DNA of 64,000 bases from JAICYJ01 sp035695105 (GCA_035695105.1 DASSEV010000089.1:29573-93572), one strand, 5' to 3'; positions 49,946 through 58,010 are shown, numbered from the stretch's first letter. Numbers and translations: made by a program. Notes: generated by a model from the letters alone, not told the origin.

Positions 49946-50302
49946 GTGCTGAGGGGCTTGCTGGTCCGCTGGGTGGTGCTCGCCCTGGCCTTCGCCGTGA
50001 CGGCGTGGCTGATCAACGGCATGACCGTTAACGGCGGGGCGCTGGACTACCTGTGGCTGGCGCTGCTGTTCGGGGTCATCAACGCGGTGCTGGGCACCCT
50101 GGTCAGGATCTTCACGCTGCCGCTGACCATCGTCACGCTCGGGCTGTTCTCGATCGTGGTCAACGCGCTGATGCTGCTCGTCACCGACGCGCTGTCCACG
50201 TCACTGTCGATCGACGGCTTCGGCACCGCGATCCTGGCGGCGATCACGCTCTCGATCGTGTCGGTGATCATGGATCTGCTCACGCGCGGCCTGCGCGGCT
50301 AG
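49946..50302 (+). CDS. phage holin family 4-like membrane protein
   Basis: A 118-residue protein from GTG 49946 with AGAGGAGG seven bases upstream. Four helices; WLALLFGVINAVLGTLVRIF followed by LPLTIVTLGLFSIVVNALML is the family signature and is the same layout as residues 1-130 of the fusion at 38909. Despite the name, most chromosomal members are ordinary membrane proteins with no lysis partner, and none is seen here. Confidence 0.85.
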   Translation: MLRGLLVRWVVLALAFAVTAWLINGMTVNGGALDYLWLALLFGVINAVLGTLVRIFTLPLTIVTLGLFSIVVNALMLLVTDALSTSLSIDGFGTAILAAITLSIVSVIMDLLTRGLRG

Positions 50303-50319
50303 ATATTTGCGCTGTCAAG

Positions 50320-50325
50320 TATAAT
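50320..50325 (+). promoter_or_regulatory. consensus -10 element of a leaderless gene
   Basis: TATAAT, identical to the consensus, lies six bases before ATG 50332. No -35 match at 16-18 bases upstream. It is the only perfect -10 noticed in the window. Confidence 0.6.
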
Positions 50326-50331
50326 CGGGCC

Positions 50332-51354
50332 ATGAGCCATCCAAAGCGCATCGGCTTCCTCTCGTTCGGCCACTGGCATCCCGCGGGCGGCATGACGAAC
50401 AGCGCCGGCGAGTCGTTGCTGCAGACCGTGGAGCTGGCGGTTGCGGCCGAGGAGATCGGCATCGACGGCGCCTTCGTGCGGGTGCATCACTTCGCCCGTC
50501 AGCTCGGCTCGCCGTTCCCGCTGCTGGCCGCGATCGGCGTCAGGACCAGCCGCATCGAGATCGGCACGGGCGTCATCGACATGCGCTACGAGAACCCGCT
50601 GTACATGGCCGAGGATGCGGGCGCGGCCGACCTGCTGGCCGGTGGGCGCCTGCAGCTCGGCATCAGCCGCGGCTCGCCGGAGCACGCCTGGCGGGGCGCC
50701 GAGGCGTTCGGCCACTCGCTCGACACCGAGGACGTCCATGTCAAGACCGAGCGGTTCCGGGCTGCGATCCGCGGCGAGGGCATGGTGCACGCGGACGCGG
50801 GCGGCCGTCCGGCGGATGCGATGCTGGCGATCCAGCCGCAGTCGCCCGGCCTCAGCGACCGCATCTGGTGGGGGTCCGGCACGCGCGCGTCGGCGGTCTG
50901 GACGGGCGAGCAGGGCATGAACCTGATGAGCTCGACGCTGCTGCTGGAGGACACGCAGGTGCCGTTCGACCAGCTCCAGCTCGAGCAGATCGAGCTGTTC
51001 CGCGATGCCTGGTCGAAGGCAGGGCACGAGCGTGAGCCGCGCATCTCGGTGAGCCGGAGCGTCATCCCGATCACCTCGGACCTCGACCGCCGGCTGTTCG
51101 GCGGAGATGAGAACGCGGATCAGGTGGGCTGGCTGGACGGTGCCCTGGCCCGCTTCGGACGCACCTACAGCGGCGAGCCCGACCGCATCGCCGAGGAGCT
51201 TGCCCAGGACGTGGCCGTGCAGGCGGCCGACACGGTGCTGCTGACCGTGCCCAACCAGCTGGGCGTGGAGTACAACGCGCGGATGCTGGAGACGATCGCC
51301 CGCGACATCGCACCGGCAATCGGCTGGGCACCGGCGGCATCAGTCGCCGGCTGA
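50332..51354 (+). CDS. LLM-class flavin-dependent oxidoreductase
   Basis: A 340-residue luciferase-like TIM-barrel protein. IGFLSFGHWHPAGG starts strand 1; DGAFVRVHHFARQLGSPFPLLAAIG carries the usual histidines and strand 3; IEIGTGVIDMRYENPLYMAEDAG and LQLGISRGSPE are family signatures quoted in part. It would use FMN or F420; residues deciding between them cannot be judged by eye. Leaderless promoter with TATAAT. Substrate unknown. Confidence 0.88.
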   Translation: MSHPKRIGFLSFGHWHPAGGMTNSAGESLLQTVELAVAAEEIGIDGAFVRVHHFARQLGSPFPLLAAIGVRTSRIEIGTGVIDMRYENPLYMAEDAGAADLLAGGRLQLGISRGSPEHAWRGAEAFGHSLDTEDVHVKTERFRAAIRGEGMVHADAGGRPADAMLAIQPQSPGLSDRIWWGSGTRASAVWTGEQGMNLMSSTLLLEDTQVPFDQLQLEQIELFRDAWSKAGHEREPRISVSRSVIPITSDLDRRLFGGDENADQVGWLDGALARFGRTYSGEPDRIAEELAQDVAVQAADTVLLTVPNQLGVEYNARMLETIARDIAPAIGWAPAASVAG

Positions 51355-51365
51355 CGCCGCACCGT

Positions 51366-51512
51366 TCACCAGGCGGGTGTGGCGACCATCCGCGCGTCGT
51401 CGCGCGGCTTGATCGTGCGGCGGCTGAGCGGCAACGACGTGACGGCCATCCCGAACAGGAAGCCGCCTGCCACGGCCTGCCACGGGTAGAACGGGCACCG
51501 CCGCCCGAGCAC
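51366..51512 (-). CDS. small membrane protein (48 residues)
   Basis: GTG 51512 to the stop at 51366. The product opens with GRRCPFYPWQ, has one hydrophobic helix VAGGFLFGMAVTSLPL, and ends in a basic segment SRRTIKPRDDARM and a tail TPAW. The in-frame TGA just upstream limits it to this length, and GGGGGG precedes the start. A tidy single-pass layout in an otherwise empty gap is the main support. Confidence 0.4.
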   Translation of the reverse strand: MLGRRCPFYPWQAVAGGFLFGMAVTSLPLSRRTIKPRDDARMVATPAW

Positions 51513-51589
51513 CCGGCGCCCCCCGGGCGGGCGCCATCAGGGGATCCGCGGATATCGTGCGATTTGCTACGAGGGCGGTGAGGCGAGCC

Positions 51590-52003
51590 TCAGGCGCCGG
51601 CGTCGGTCGCCGAGAGTATCTCGACGACGTGCTGCAGCAGCTTCCACATGACGTCGGGGTTGTCGTGCGCGAAGGAGCGGAAGTCCCAGAAGGGGATCTC
51701 CAGGCAGCGCACCGGCGTCACCGCCGTGACGGTGGCCGTTCGCTCGCTCTCGGTGATCAGCGCCAGCTCGCCGAAGTGATCGCCCGGACGCAGCCGGACG
51801 ACCTCGGCGCCGCCGGCCGTGACGACGGCTTCGCCGTCGGCGACGACGAAGAAGCCGGCCCCGCTCATCGTGCCCTCCTTGACCAGAGCGGTTCCCGCCG
51901 GGACGGTGCGCTCGTGGAAGAGCTTGGCCAGCTTCTTGCGCTGGCGGTCGGTCAGCGTGCTGAAGAGGGGAACGCGCGCGAGGTCGTCGGCGGTCGTTGC
52001 CAC
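51590..52003 (-). CDS. cyclic nucleotide-binding domain protein
   Basis: A 137-residue single CNB domain. VPLFSTLTDRQRKKLAKLF is the leading helix pair; GTALVKEGTMSGAGFFVVADG and GDHFGELALITESERTATVTA form the beta roll and phosphate-binding cassette, with the GELAL and Arg of cAMP sites. There is no DNA-binding HTH, so it is not a Crp. GTG 52003 lies seven bases after TAGCAT. It may sense cAMP, or act as a regulatory subunit of an unlinked effector. It is next to the cyclic-di-GMP gene on the same strand. Confidence 0.88.
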   Translation of the reverse strand: MATTADDLARVPLFSTLTDRQRKKLAKLFHERTVPAGTALVKEGTMSGAGFFVVADGEAVVTAGGAEVVRLRPGDHFGELALITESERTATVTAVTPVRCLEIPFWDFRSFAHDNPDVMWKLLQHVVEILSATDAGA

Positions 52004-52061
52004 GCGGGTGATGCTAACGAACCGGCAGGGCGGCCACCTGCGACTGGCCGGCGGAACGCCG

Positions 52062-54158
52062 TCAGGCCGCGTCGAGCGCGGCCTGATCGCCGAGCCCGAG
52101 CACCGCGAGCAGTGCCTCGACGACGGCCGGATCGAGGTGCGAGCCGGCGCTGCGGCGGAGCTCGACGGCCGCCTCCTGCGGCGTGCGAGCCGCCGAGTAC
52201 GGCCGGTCGGCGGTGATCGCGGCGTAGGCGTCGGCGGCGGCGATGATGCGAGCCTCGATCGGGATGGCCTTGCCGGCCAGGCCGTCGGGGTAGCCGCCTC
52301 CGGCGTACCGCTCGTGGTGGTGCCGGACGGCCTTTGCGACCTGCCGCAGGGCCGGGACGTGGCGCACGATGTCGGCTCCCACGGCCGGGTGTGTGCGCAT
52401 GACCGCCCACTCTGCGTCGTCGAGCGGGCCAGGCTTGGTCAGGATGTGTTCTGGCACGGCCAGCTTGCCGATGTCGTGCAGCAGGCCCGCGAGCCCGCAG
52501 CGCTGGGCGGCGCGAGGCGCAAGCCCCAATCGCTCCGCCGTGTGGCGTGCCAGCCGCGCGACCTCCTCGGCGTGCTCCTGGGGGATGCCCTCCCGCAGGC
52601 TGCACGCGTAGGCAAGCGCGCGCGCCAGCTCCATCGCGTCGGGAGCCGCGTGCGCCGGCGCCGTCCGCGCGTCGCCGGGATCCACCGACACGCGGTTCCG
52701 CCCGCGGTGCTTCGCGTCGTAGAGGCAGCTGTCCGCCCGCTCGAGCAAGGCGTCGAGCGTCGCGCCGTGCATCGGCGCGAGCGCCCCGCCCACCGAGATC
52801 GTGAGGTCGAGCTCGCTGTCCTCATGCGCGATCGGCGAGTCGCCGACCGCCTGCCGGAAGCCCTCGGCCCGGCGCAGCAGCTCCTCCTCCGTGGCCACGC
52901 CAGGCAGCAGGATCGCAAACTCCTCGCCGCCCCAGCGCGCGAGGCAGTCCCGCGGCTCCAGCTCGGCCGTCAGCCGTCCGGCCAGCCCGATCAGCACGGC
53001 GTCGCCGATGGCGTGGCCGTAGGCATCGTTGATCTGCTTGAAGTGGTCCGCGTCCAGGAGCAGCAGGCCGCAGCCGCCGGCGTTCGCCGCGAGCGTCCGG
53101 GTGGCGATCTGCGCGAAGTGGCGCCGGTTGAACGCGCCGGTCAGCTCGTCGGTCGCCGCGCGCACCTCGGCCTCGGCGCGGGCCAGCTCGAGCTCGCGGT
53201 GGGCCTCGGTCATCTCGCTCATGCTGCGCTGCAGCTCGTCCTCCAGCCGGCGCCGCTCGGTCACGTCGGACACGATGCCGCTCACCTCGAACGTCCCGTC
53301 TGGCCGGGTGCGGCACGCGGCGCGGTCATTGACCCAGCGGGTGATGCCGTCGGCGCCCCTCAGGCGATAGGTCACCTCGGCGTCCTCGCCCCGTCCCAGC
53401 GCCTGGTTGAACGCGTCGTACGCCGTCCGGTCCTCCGGGTGCACGGCCGCGTCCCAGTTGATCATGTCCGGGTCGGGCTCCGCGCCGCCGAGCAGCCGGT
53501 CGCCTCCCGGCCCCTGGAACAGCTCCTCGAGCCGCCCGTCGGGGTGCGCCAGCGCCATGTAGACGTGTGCGCCGACGACGTCCAGCATGCTCGTGAACCG
53601 GCCGCTCGCCTCGTCCAGCCGTACGGCCGCCTCCTCGCGCGCCGTGATGTCGGAGATGATGCCCTCAACGAGCAGGGTCCCGTCCGGCGTCCGCCGCGGT
53701 CGCGCGCGGTCGCGCAGGATGCGCGTGACGCCGTCGAGTCCGATGAAGCGGTAGGTGACCTCCGCCTCCTCGCCGTCGAGCAGCCGCCGGTTGAACGCCT
53801 CGTACTGCGCCCAGTCCGCGGGGGCGATGCGCGATTCCCAGAACCGGCCGGTCTCGGTGTTCTGGGGGAAGATGCCGCCCACCAGGTGATCCATCGACGA
53901 CATCGAGGCGTGGTGGACATAGCGGCCGTCGGCCGTGATCTCGCCGGCGTAGATGTGCTCCTCGAACATGTCGAGCACCCGCGCCAGCTGCACCTCGCGC
54001 CGATTGCCGCCGCCGAACCGGCTCAGCAGGCGCTGCACAGCCCGCCGCACCCCGCCCCCGCGGCCGGGAGCAGGCGCGGTGGGTTGATCGTCGCGTGGCG
54101 GCAAACCGAGCATGGCCTTCATCGTGTCATCGGTGCGACGCGGTGCGCTCTTTAACAT
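52062..54158 (-). CDS. PAS-PAS-GGDEF-HD-GYP cyclic-di-GMP protein
   Basis: A 698-residue soluble regulator. Two PAS-like domains (about residues 60-180 and 190-305), a GGDEF domain with WGGEEFAILLPG near 408 and the metal Asp in LLLDADHFKQIND, then an HD-GYP domain with LLHDIGKLAVPEHIL near 557 and HHHERYAGGGYPDGL near 615. Both catalytic sites appear intact, so it could both make and break cyclic-di-GMP. HD-GYP after GGDEF is less common than GGDEF-EAL. Input unknown; PAS domains suggest a small ligand or redox cue. Divergent from pepD. Confidence 0.92.
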   Translation of the reverse strand: MLKSAPRRTDDTMKAMLGLPPRDDQPTAPAPGRGGGVRRAVQRLLSRFGGGNRREVQLARVLDMFEEHIYAGEITADGRYVHHASMSSMDHLVGGIFPQNTETGRFWESRIAPADWAQYEAFNRRLLDGEEAEVTYRFIGLDGVTRILRDRARPRRTPDGTLLVEGIISDITAREEAAVRLDEASGRFTSMLDVVGAHVYMALAHPDGRLEELFQGPGGDRLLGGAEPDPDMINWDAAVHPEDRTAYDAFNQALGRGEDAEVTYRLRGADGITRWVNDRAACRTRPDGTFEVSGIVSDVTERRRLEDELQRSMSEMTEAHRELELARAEAEVRAATDELTGAFNRRHFAQIATRTLAANAGGCGLLLLDADHFKQINDAYGHAIGDAVLIGLAGRLTAELEPRDCLARWGGEEFAILLPGVATEEELLRRAEGFRQAVGDSPIAHEDSELDLTISVGGALAPMHGATLDALLERADSCLYDAKHRGRNRVSVDPGDARTAPAHAAPDAMELARALAYACSLREGIPQEHAEEVARLARHTAERLGLAPRAAQRCGLAGLLHDIGKLAVPEHILTKPGPLDDAEWAVMRTHPAVGADIVRHVPALRQVAKAVRHHHERYAGGGYPDGLAGKAIPIEARIIAAADAYAAITADRPYSAARTPQEAAVELRRSAGSHLDPAVVEALLAVLGLGDQAALDAA

Positions 54159-54221
54159 GCCTGCCCTATCCTGGCCGCGTACCTGCCGGCCGGGCGTGGT
54201 CGGATGAGAGGAGTGCCTGAC

Positions 54222-55703
54222 ATGGTGATCACGTCATCGCCGCTCGCGGGCGTCGAGCCGAGCGCGTTCTGGGCGCACTTCGAGGCGATCACGCGCATCC
54301 CCCGCCCGTCGGGCGGCGAACAGGCGATGGTCGACCACGTGCGGGCGTGGTCGGCCGGGCTCGGCTTCGCGGCCGAGCAGGACGCGACCGGCAACCTGCT
54401 CGTGCACGTGCCGGCGACGGCCGGGCGTGAGGGGGCCGCCACGGTGATCCTGCAGGGGCACCTCGACATGGTCTGCGAGCGGAGGCCGGACAGCCCCAAC
54501 GACCCCGCCGAGGGACGGATCTCGCTCGTGCGGGACGGTGAGTGGCTGAAGGCCGACGGCACGACGCTGGGCGCCGACGACGGCGTCGCCATCGCCGCGA
54601 TGATGGCGCTGGCGGAGGACGTTTCGCTGCCGCACGGCCCGCTCGAGCTGCTGATGACGGTCGCCGAGGAGGTCGGCCTGGAAGGTGCGAACGGCCTCGA
54701 CGGATCGATGCTGACCGGATCGGTGCTGCTCAATCTCGACAGCGAGGAGGACGGGCGGCTCACGGTCGGATGCGCCGGGAGCACCGACACCTGGATCCGC
54801 ATCGAGCGCCCGCGCACGCCGCTCGGCGACGATGGGATGGCGCTGGCCGTGGTTGTCAGCGGAGGCCTGGGCGGACACTCCGGCAGCAACATCGCCGACG
54901 GCCGGTCGAACGCGATCAAGGTGCTCGGGCGGGCGCTTCGGGCTGCATCGGCGAGCGTGCCGCTGAGGCTGGTCTCGCTGGACGGCGGCAGGAGCCGAAA
55001 CGCGATCCCGCGGGACGCGACGGCGGTCGTCTCGCTGCCCACCGGCCAGGCGGAGGCGTTCCGGCAGGCGGTCGCGGCGGCGGCAGCCGAGATCCGCGAC
55101 GAGTTCGCGCGGACCGACGCCGGCATCGACGTGGCTGTGATCGATGCGCAGCCCGCGCAGGACGCCTGGTCGGTCGAGGACACCGGCGCGCTGCTGGATG
55201 CGGTGGCGGTGATCCCGACCGGGCCGCTGGCGATGAGCCCGGACTTCGCCGGTGTCGTCGAGACCAGCAGCTCGCTCGGGGAGGCAACCACGGAGGGCGG
55301 CCGGCTGACGCTGCACAGCCTGTCGCGGTCGTCCAACGATCCCGCGGCGGCGGGCGTGATCGCAACGCTCGGCGCGGTCGCGCGGCTGGTCGGCGGAGAG
55401 CTCGAGGTCAAGCGCAACCACGGCGCGTGGCGGCCCGATCTCGACTCGCCAGCGCTGGCGGTGGCGTGCCGCGTGTTCGAGCGGGAGCTCGGCCACCCGC
55501 CGGTGGTGACGGCCACCCACGCGGGGCTGGAGCCCGCGGTGATCGGCAGCAAGGCGACCGGGCTGGACATGCTGTCCCTGGGGCCGGAGATCCAGTACCC
55601 GCACTCACCGGACGAGCGGATCAGCGTCCCCACGGTCGAGCGGTTCTGGCGGCTGCTGGTCAGGCTCGTCGACGAGCTGTCCAGCCCGAGTCGCAGCCGG
55701 TGA
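54222..55703 (+). CDS. pepD: aminoacyl-histidine dipeptidase (beta-Ala-His dipeptidase)
   Basis: A 493-residue M20C metallopeptidase; ATG 54222 is eight bases after AGAGGAG, while ATG 54204 would include it. Metal-site motifs are complete: LQGHLDMVCE, LGADDGVAIAAMMALAE, TVAEEVGLEGA, LNLDSEE, GGHSGSNI and, near the end, THAGLEPAVIGSK. It hydrolyses carnosine-like and other Xaa-His dipeptides in the cytoplasm, using zinc. A candidate -10 TATCCT is at 54167-54172. Single-gene unit. Confidence 0.93.
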   Translation: MVITSSPLAGVEPSAFWAHFEAITRIPRPSGGEQAMVDHVRAWSAGLGFAAEQDATGNLLVHVPATAGREGAATVILQGHLDMVCERRPDSPNDPAEGRISLVRDGEWLKADGTTLGADDGVAIAAMMALAEDVSLPHGPLELLMTVAEEVGLEGANGLDGSMLTGSVLLNLDSEEDGRLTVGCAGSTDTWIRIERPRTPLGDDGMALAVVVSGGLGGHSGSNIADGRSNAIKVLGRALRAASASVPLRLVSLDGGRSRNAIPRDATAVVSLPTGQAEAFRQAVAAAAAEIRDEFARTDAGIDVAVIDAQPAQDAWSVEDTGALLDAVAVIPTGPLAMSPDFAGVVETSSSLGEATTEGGRLTLHSLSRSSNDPAAAGVIATLGAVARLVGGELEVKRNHGAWRPDLDSPALAVACRVFERELGHPPVVTATHAGLEPAVIGSKATGLDMLSLGPEIQYPHSPDERISVPTVERFWRLLVRLVDELSSPSRSR

Positions 55704-55727
55704 ACGCTGTGGCTGGATGCGAAGCGC

Positions 55728-56231
55728 GTGTACCTCGAGCTCCGCCCCGATCTGCGGCGCCTGTACGTCGCGGTGCCCGAGCTCGACGAGGCCCTGGCTG
55801 CGCTTGCCCCGCTCGGATTCGCTCCGCTGCCGGGCGATCCGGTGGACATGGGCGGCGGCGCCGTGTGGACGCTGGTCAACGATTTCGGCCCGGACTCGAT
55901 CGACGGCTGGCTCGGAGACGTGGTGCTACGAGAGCTCACGGCCGATGAGCCGTCCGTGATCGACGAGACCGGACGCCGGCTGGTGCTGGACGATCGCGTG
56001 ATCGATCTGAGCCCCCTTGAGCTGGGCCTCCTGCAATACCTGGAGCGGAAGAAGGGGGCGGCGGTGACCCGCGAGGAGTTGCTGCGCGAGGTCTGGGGAC
56101 ACGAGTGGATCGGCACCAGCTCGAACGTCGTCGAGGCGGTCGTCAGCGGACTGCGCAGGAAGCTCGGGGTTCACGCGGACGTGCTGGAGACCGTGCGGGG
56201 CGTGGGCTACCGGCTGGGGCCGCTGAGCTGA
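55728..56231 (+). CDS. winged-helix DNA-binding protein with GNAT-like N-terminal segment
   Basis: A 167-residue protein from GTG 55728 (the frame reopens at 55704 and CTG 55707 would add seven residues). The N-terminal 75 residues (YLELRPDLRRLYVAVPELDEALAALAPLGF and then NDFGPDSIDGWL, given here in part) resemble the last part of a GNAT domain. The C-terminus is an OmpR-type wing: SPLELGLLQYLERKKGAAVTREELL, EVWGHEW, SSNVVEAVVSGLRRKLG and VRGVGYRL. There is no receiver domain. Probably a transcription factor; target unknown. Confidence 0.72.
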   Translation: MYLELRPDLRRLYVAVPELDEALAALAPLGFAPLPGDPVDMGGGAVWTLVNDFGPDSIDGWLGDVVLRELTADEPSVIDETGRRLVLDDRVIDLSPLELGLLQYLERKKGAAVTREELLREVWGHEWIGTSSNVVEAVVSGLRRKLGVHADVLETVRGVGYRLGPLS

Positions 56232-56236
56232 CGCCT

Positions 56237-56293
56237 GCCGGCGGCGGGGGGCGGCTCTCGAGAGCGGTCGCCGCGCGATCCCGCCGCCGGCAT
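56237..56293. terminator. bidirectional terminator with 13-bp stem
   Basis: 56237-56249 pairs perfectly with 56281-56293; the loop contains a smaller CGGCTCTC/GAGAGCGG-type hairpin. It separates two convergent genes. Confidence 0.6.
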
Positions 56294-56305
56294 GCGGTCA
56301 GCGCG

Positions 56306-56821
56306 TCATGCCCCGCCCAGGTATGCGCAGACGGCAGGGAACGGGCTCGGATCCTGCTCGCCGGTGACCTGGATGATGTCGAGCGGGATGTTCGGGTTGT
56401 CCGCCGGAGCGATGTAGACGAACCGTCCCACGTCGGCGAAGACGCGGCCCTGCCCGGGGATGACGAACCGGCCGTCGTTGCCGTCGATGGTCGACGTGAC
56501 GGTTCCGTCACCTTTGGGGGTGACGAAGAACGGGCCCGCAAGCGGCGTCGTCAGCGATCGCCCGGTGATCGGGTTGGTGTAGGTGAGGTGGAAGTCGCTG
56601 AGCGTCGTCTGCTGCGTGCCGTCGCTGAAGGTGACGGTGCGAACGGTGCCCGAGTAGCTCGACACGATGTCGAACGCACAGGTATCCGGGCCGGCGGCGA
56701 TCACGTGGCTGACGCTGACGGCCGACCGGTCGATGCTGGGCGCCGCCGCGGCAGCGCCGGCCGCCGAGGCGGCAAGGAATCCCGCCGCGAGCACCGTCGC
56801 GGCGAGTAGGCGGTTGATCAT
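56306..56821 (-). CDS. secreted protein of unknown function
   Basis: A 171-residue exported protein; GGGAGGGGAC lies just before the ATG. Residues 1-27 are a signal peptide ending GAAAAA. The mature part is beta-rich (VRTVTFSDGTQQTTLSDFHLT, FFVTPKGDGTVTSTIDGNDG, in part) with one conserved-looking Cys pair (DTCAFD, PAVCAY). Similar small secreted proteins occur in actinobacteria without known role. Confidence 0.65.
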   Translation of the reverse strand: MINRLLAATVLAAGFLAASAAGAAAAAPSIDRSAVSVSHVIAAGPDTCAFDIVSSYSGTVRTVTFSDGTQQTTLSDFHLTYTNPITGRSLTTPLAGPFFVTPKGDGTVTSTIDGNDGRFVIPGQGRVFADVGRFVYIAPADNPNIPLDIIQVTGEQDPSPFPAVCAYLGGA

Positions 56822-56886
56822 GTCCCCTCCCAGGTCGTCAGTGGCAATATGCCGTTATGACGCTGACGCTCTAGAATTCGTTAGCG

Positions 56887-57462
56887 ATGGCGTCACGACC
56901 CCCGCTGACCGGCGTCGAACTGGCACTCGGTCTCGTGAACACCGTCGACCAGCTCGATACGCCGCCGGACTTCCTGGTCGACCATTCGCGCCTGCAGCGG
57001 TTCTTCGTGTGGGCCGGATACAGCGAGGCAGCCGATCGCTGCCGGCCGGATGACCTGCCGTGGGTGGTGGCGCTGCGCGATCGGCTCGCAGCCGCGATCG
57101 ATGCAGACGAGGATCGCGCGGCCGAGATCCTGAACCAGGTGCTCGACGCCTCTCCGGCCGCCCCGGCGCTCGAGCACGGCGCGGATGGCTGGGCGCTGCG
57201 GTACGGCCCGCCCCGCGATGAGGGTGCGGCGTTCCTGACCGCAGCAGCCGCGGTGCCGCTGATGGAGCTGCTCGCCGCAGGGGAGTGGGGGCGGCTCGGC
57301 CGTTGCGCGGCTTCGCCGTGCTGCTGTGCCTACATCGACCGGTCAAGGAATCGCAGCCGGCGCTACTGCTGCCAGCTCTGCGCGAACCGGGTCACCCAGG
57401 CGGCGGCGCGCCGTCGGCGCCGCGGTGGTGATCGTCCGGCTGCCCGACCTCCAGACGGGTGA
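56887..57462 (+). CDS. CGNR/ABATE-type zinc finger protein (variant)
   Basis: A 191-residue protein. The N-terminal region VELALGLVNTVDQ with DFLVDHSRLQRFFVWAGY fits the ABATE domain. The C-terminal finger reads CAASPCCCAYIDRSRNRSRRYCCQLCANR in the order expected for CGNR proteins (quoted here beyond a run only as CCCAYIDRSRNRS and YCCQLCANR), but the name-giving CGNR is CANR, and extra cysteines occur. The final 70 bases overlap the end of the convergent kinase gene. TAGAAT is nine bases before the ATG. Likely a stress-linked transcription factor. Confidence 0.78.
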   Translation: MASRPPLTGVELALGLVNTVDQLDTPPDFLVDHSRLQRFFVWAGYSEAADRCRPDDLPWVVALRDRLAAAIDADEDRAAEILNQVLDASPAAPALEHGADGWALRYGPPRDEGAAFLTAAAAVPLMELLAAGEWGRLGRCAASPCCCAYIDRSRNRSRRYCCQLCANRVTQAAARRRRRGGDRPAARPPDG

Positions 57463-57982
57463 GGAACTCCTTGACCGCCTCTTGAGATGTGAGCACGTAG
57501 AGCGTCACATCCTGCCCACGCTGCGAGATGATTTCGCGTTCCCGCTGCGGTTCTGAGCGGCGCCTCCGCCAGATGCGGACGGCCAGGCGCCACTCGTCGA
57601 GCAACCGCTGTCGAGCCGAATAGGCGCACCCCTCGGGCAGCTCGTCTGGCATTCGGAAACCCCGCAGGAATGCACGTCCCGCACACAGCCACCAGGACAT
57701 GTCGAGCACGACGACGGTGTCCGCGCGTCCGAGCCGGAGATCGAGTGTCTCGTCGTAGTTGCCGTCGGCGATCCACGCTTCGCCGGCGAGCAGCCGATCC
57801 TGTTCTTCGCGCCACTCCGCCTCCGACGGTGCAACCCAGCCGGGCTTCCAGAAGTGGAGGTCAAGATGAACGACCGGCAAGCCGGTCCTCGCAGCGAGCG
57901 CGAGCGAGAACGTGCTCTTCCCGGAGCCGGCCAGCCCGGTAACGATGACGCGGCGTCCGAGCGCCAACGGGGCTTCGCTCAT
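57392..57982 (-). CDS. P-loop nucleotide kinase-like protein (FlaR/adenylate kinase-related)
   Basis: A 196-residue protein from ATG 57982. RVIVTGLAGSGKSTFSLALA is the P-loop; VVHLDLHFWKPGWV, IADGNYDETLDLRLGRADTVVVLD and AFLRGF follow the pattern of the topology-modulation/FlaR-like kinases, in which an Asp-Leu-Phe-Trp segment and DGNY are conserved. The C-terminus ends in an Arg-rich and then acidic helical region. Substrate unknown. It overlaps the CGNR gene by 71 bases, tail to tail, an unusually long overlap. Confidence 0.82.
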   Translation of the reverse strand: MSEAPLALGRRVIVTGLAGSGKSTFSLALAARTGLPVVHLDLHFWKPGWVAPSEAEWREEQDRLLAGEAWIADGNYDETLDLRLGRADTVVVLDMSWWLCAGRAFLRGFRMPDELPEGCAYSARQRLLDEWRLAVRIWRRRRSEPQREREIISQRGQDVTLYVLTSQEAVKEFLTRLEVGQPDDHHRGADGAPPPG

Positions 57983-58010
57983 CGCACGCAGTGTCTCACC
58001 TGGTGTCAGC

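Noticed and set aside
38909..50302. Holin-like proteins as sign of a prophage
   Set aside because: No phage structural, lysis, integrase or terminase genes are present; chromosomal holin-4-like proteins are common.
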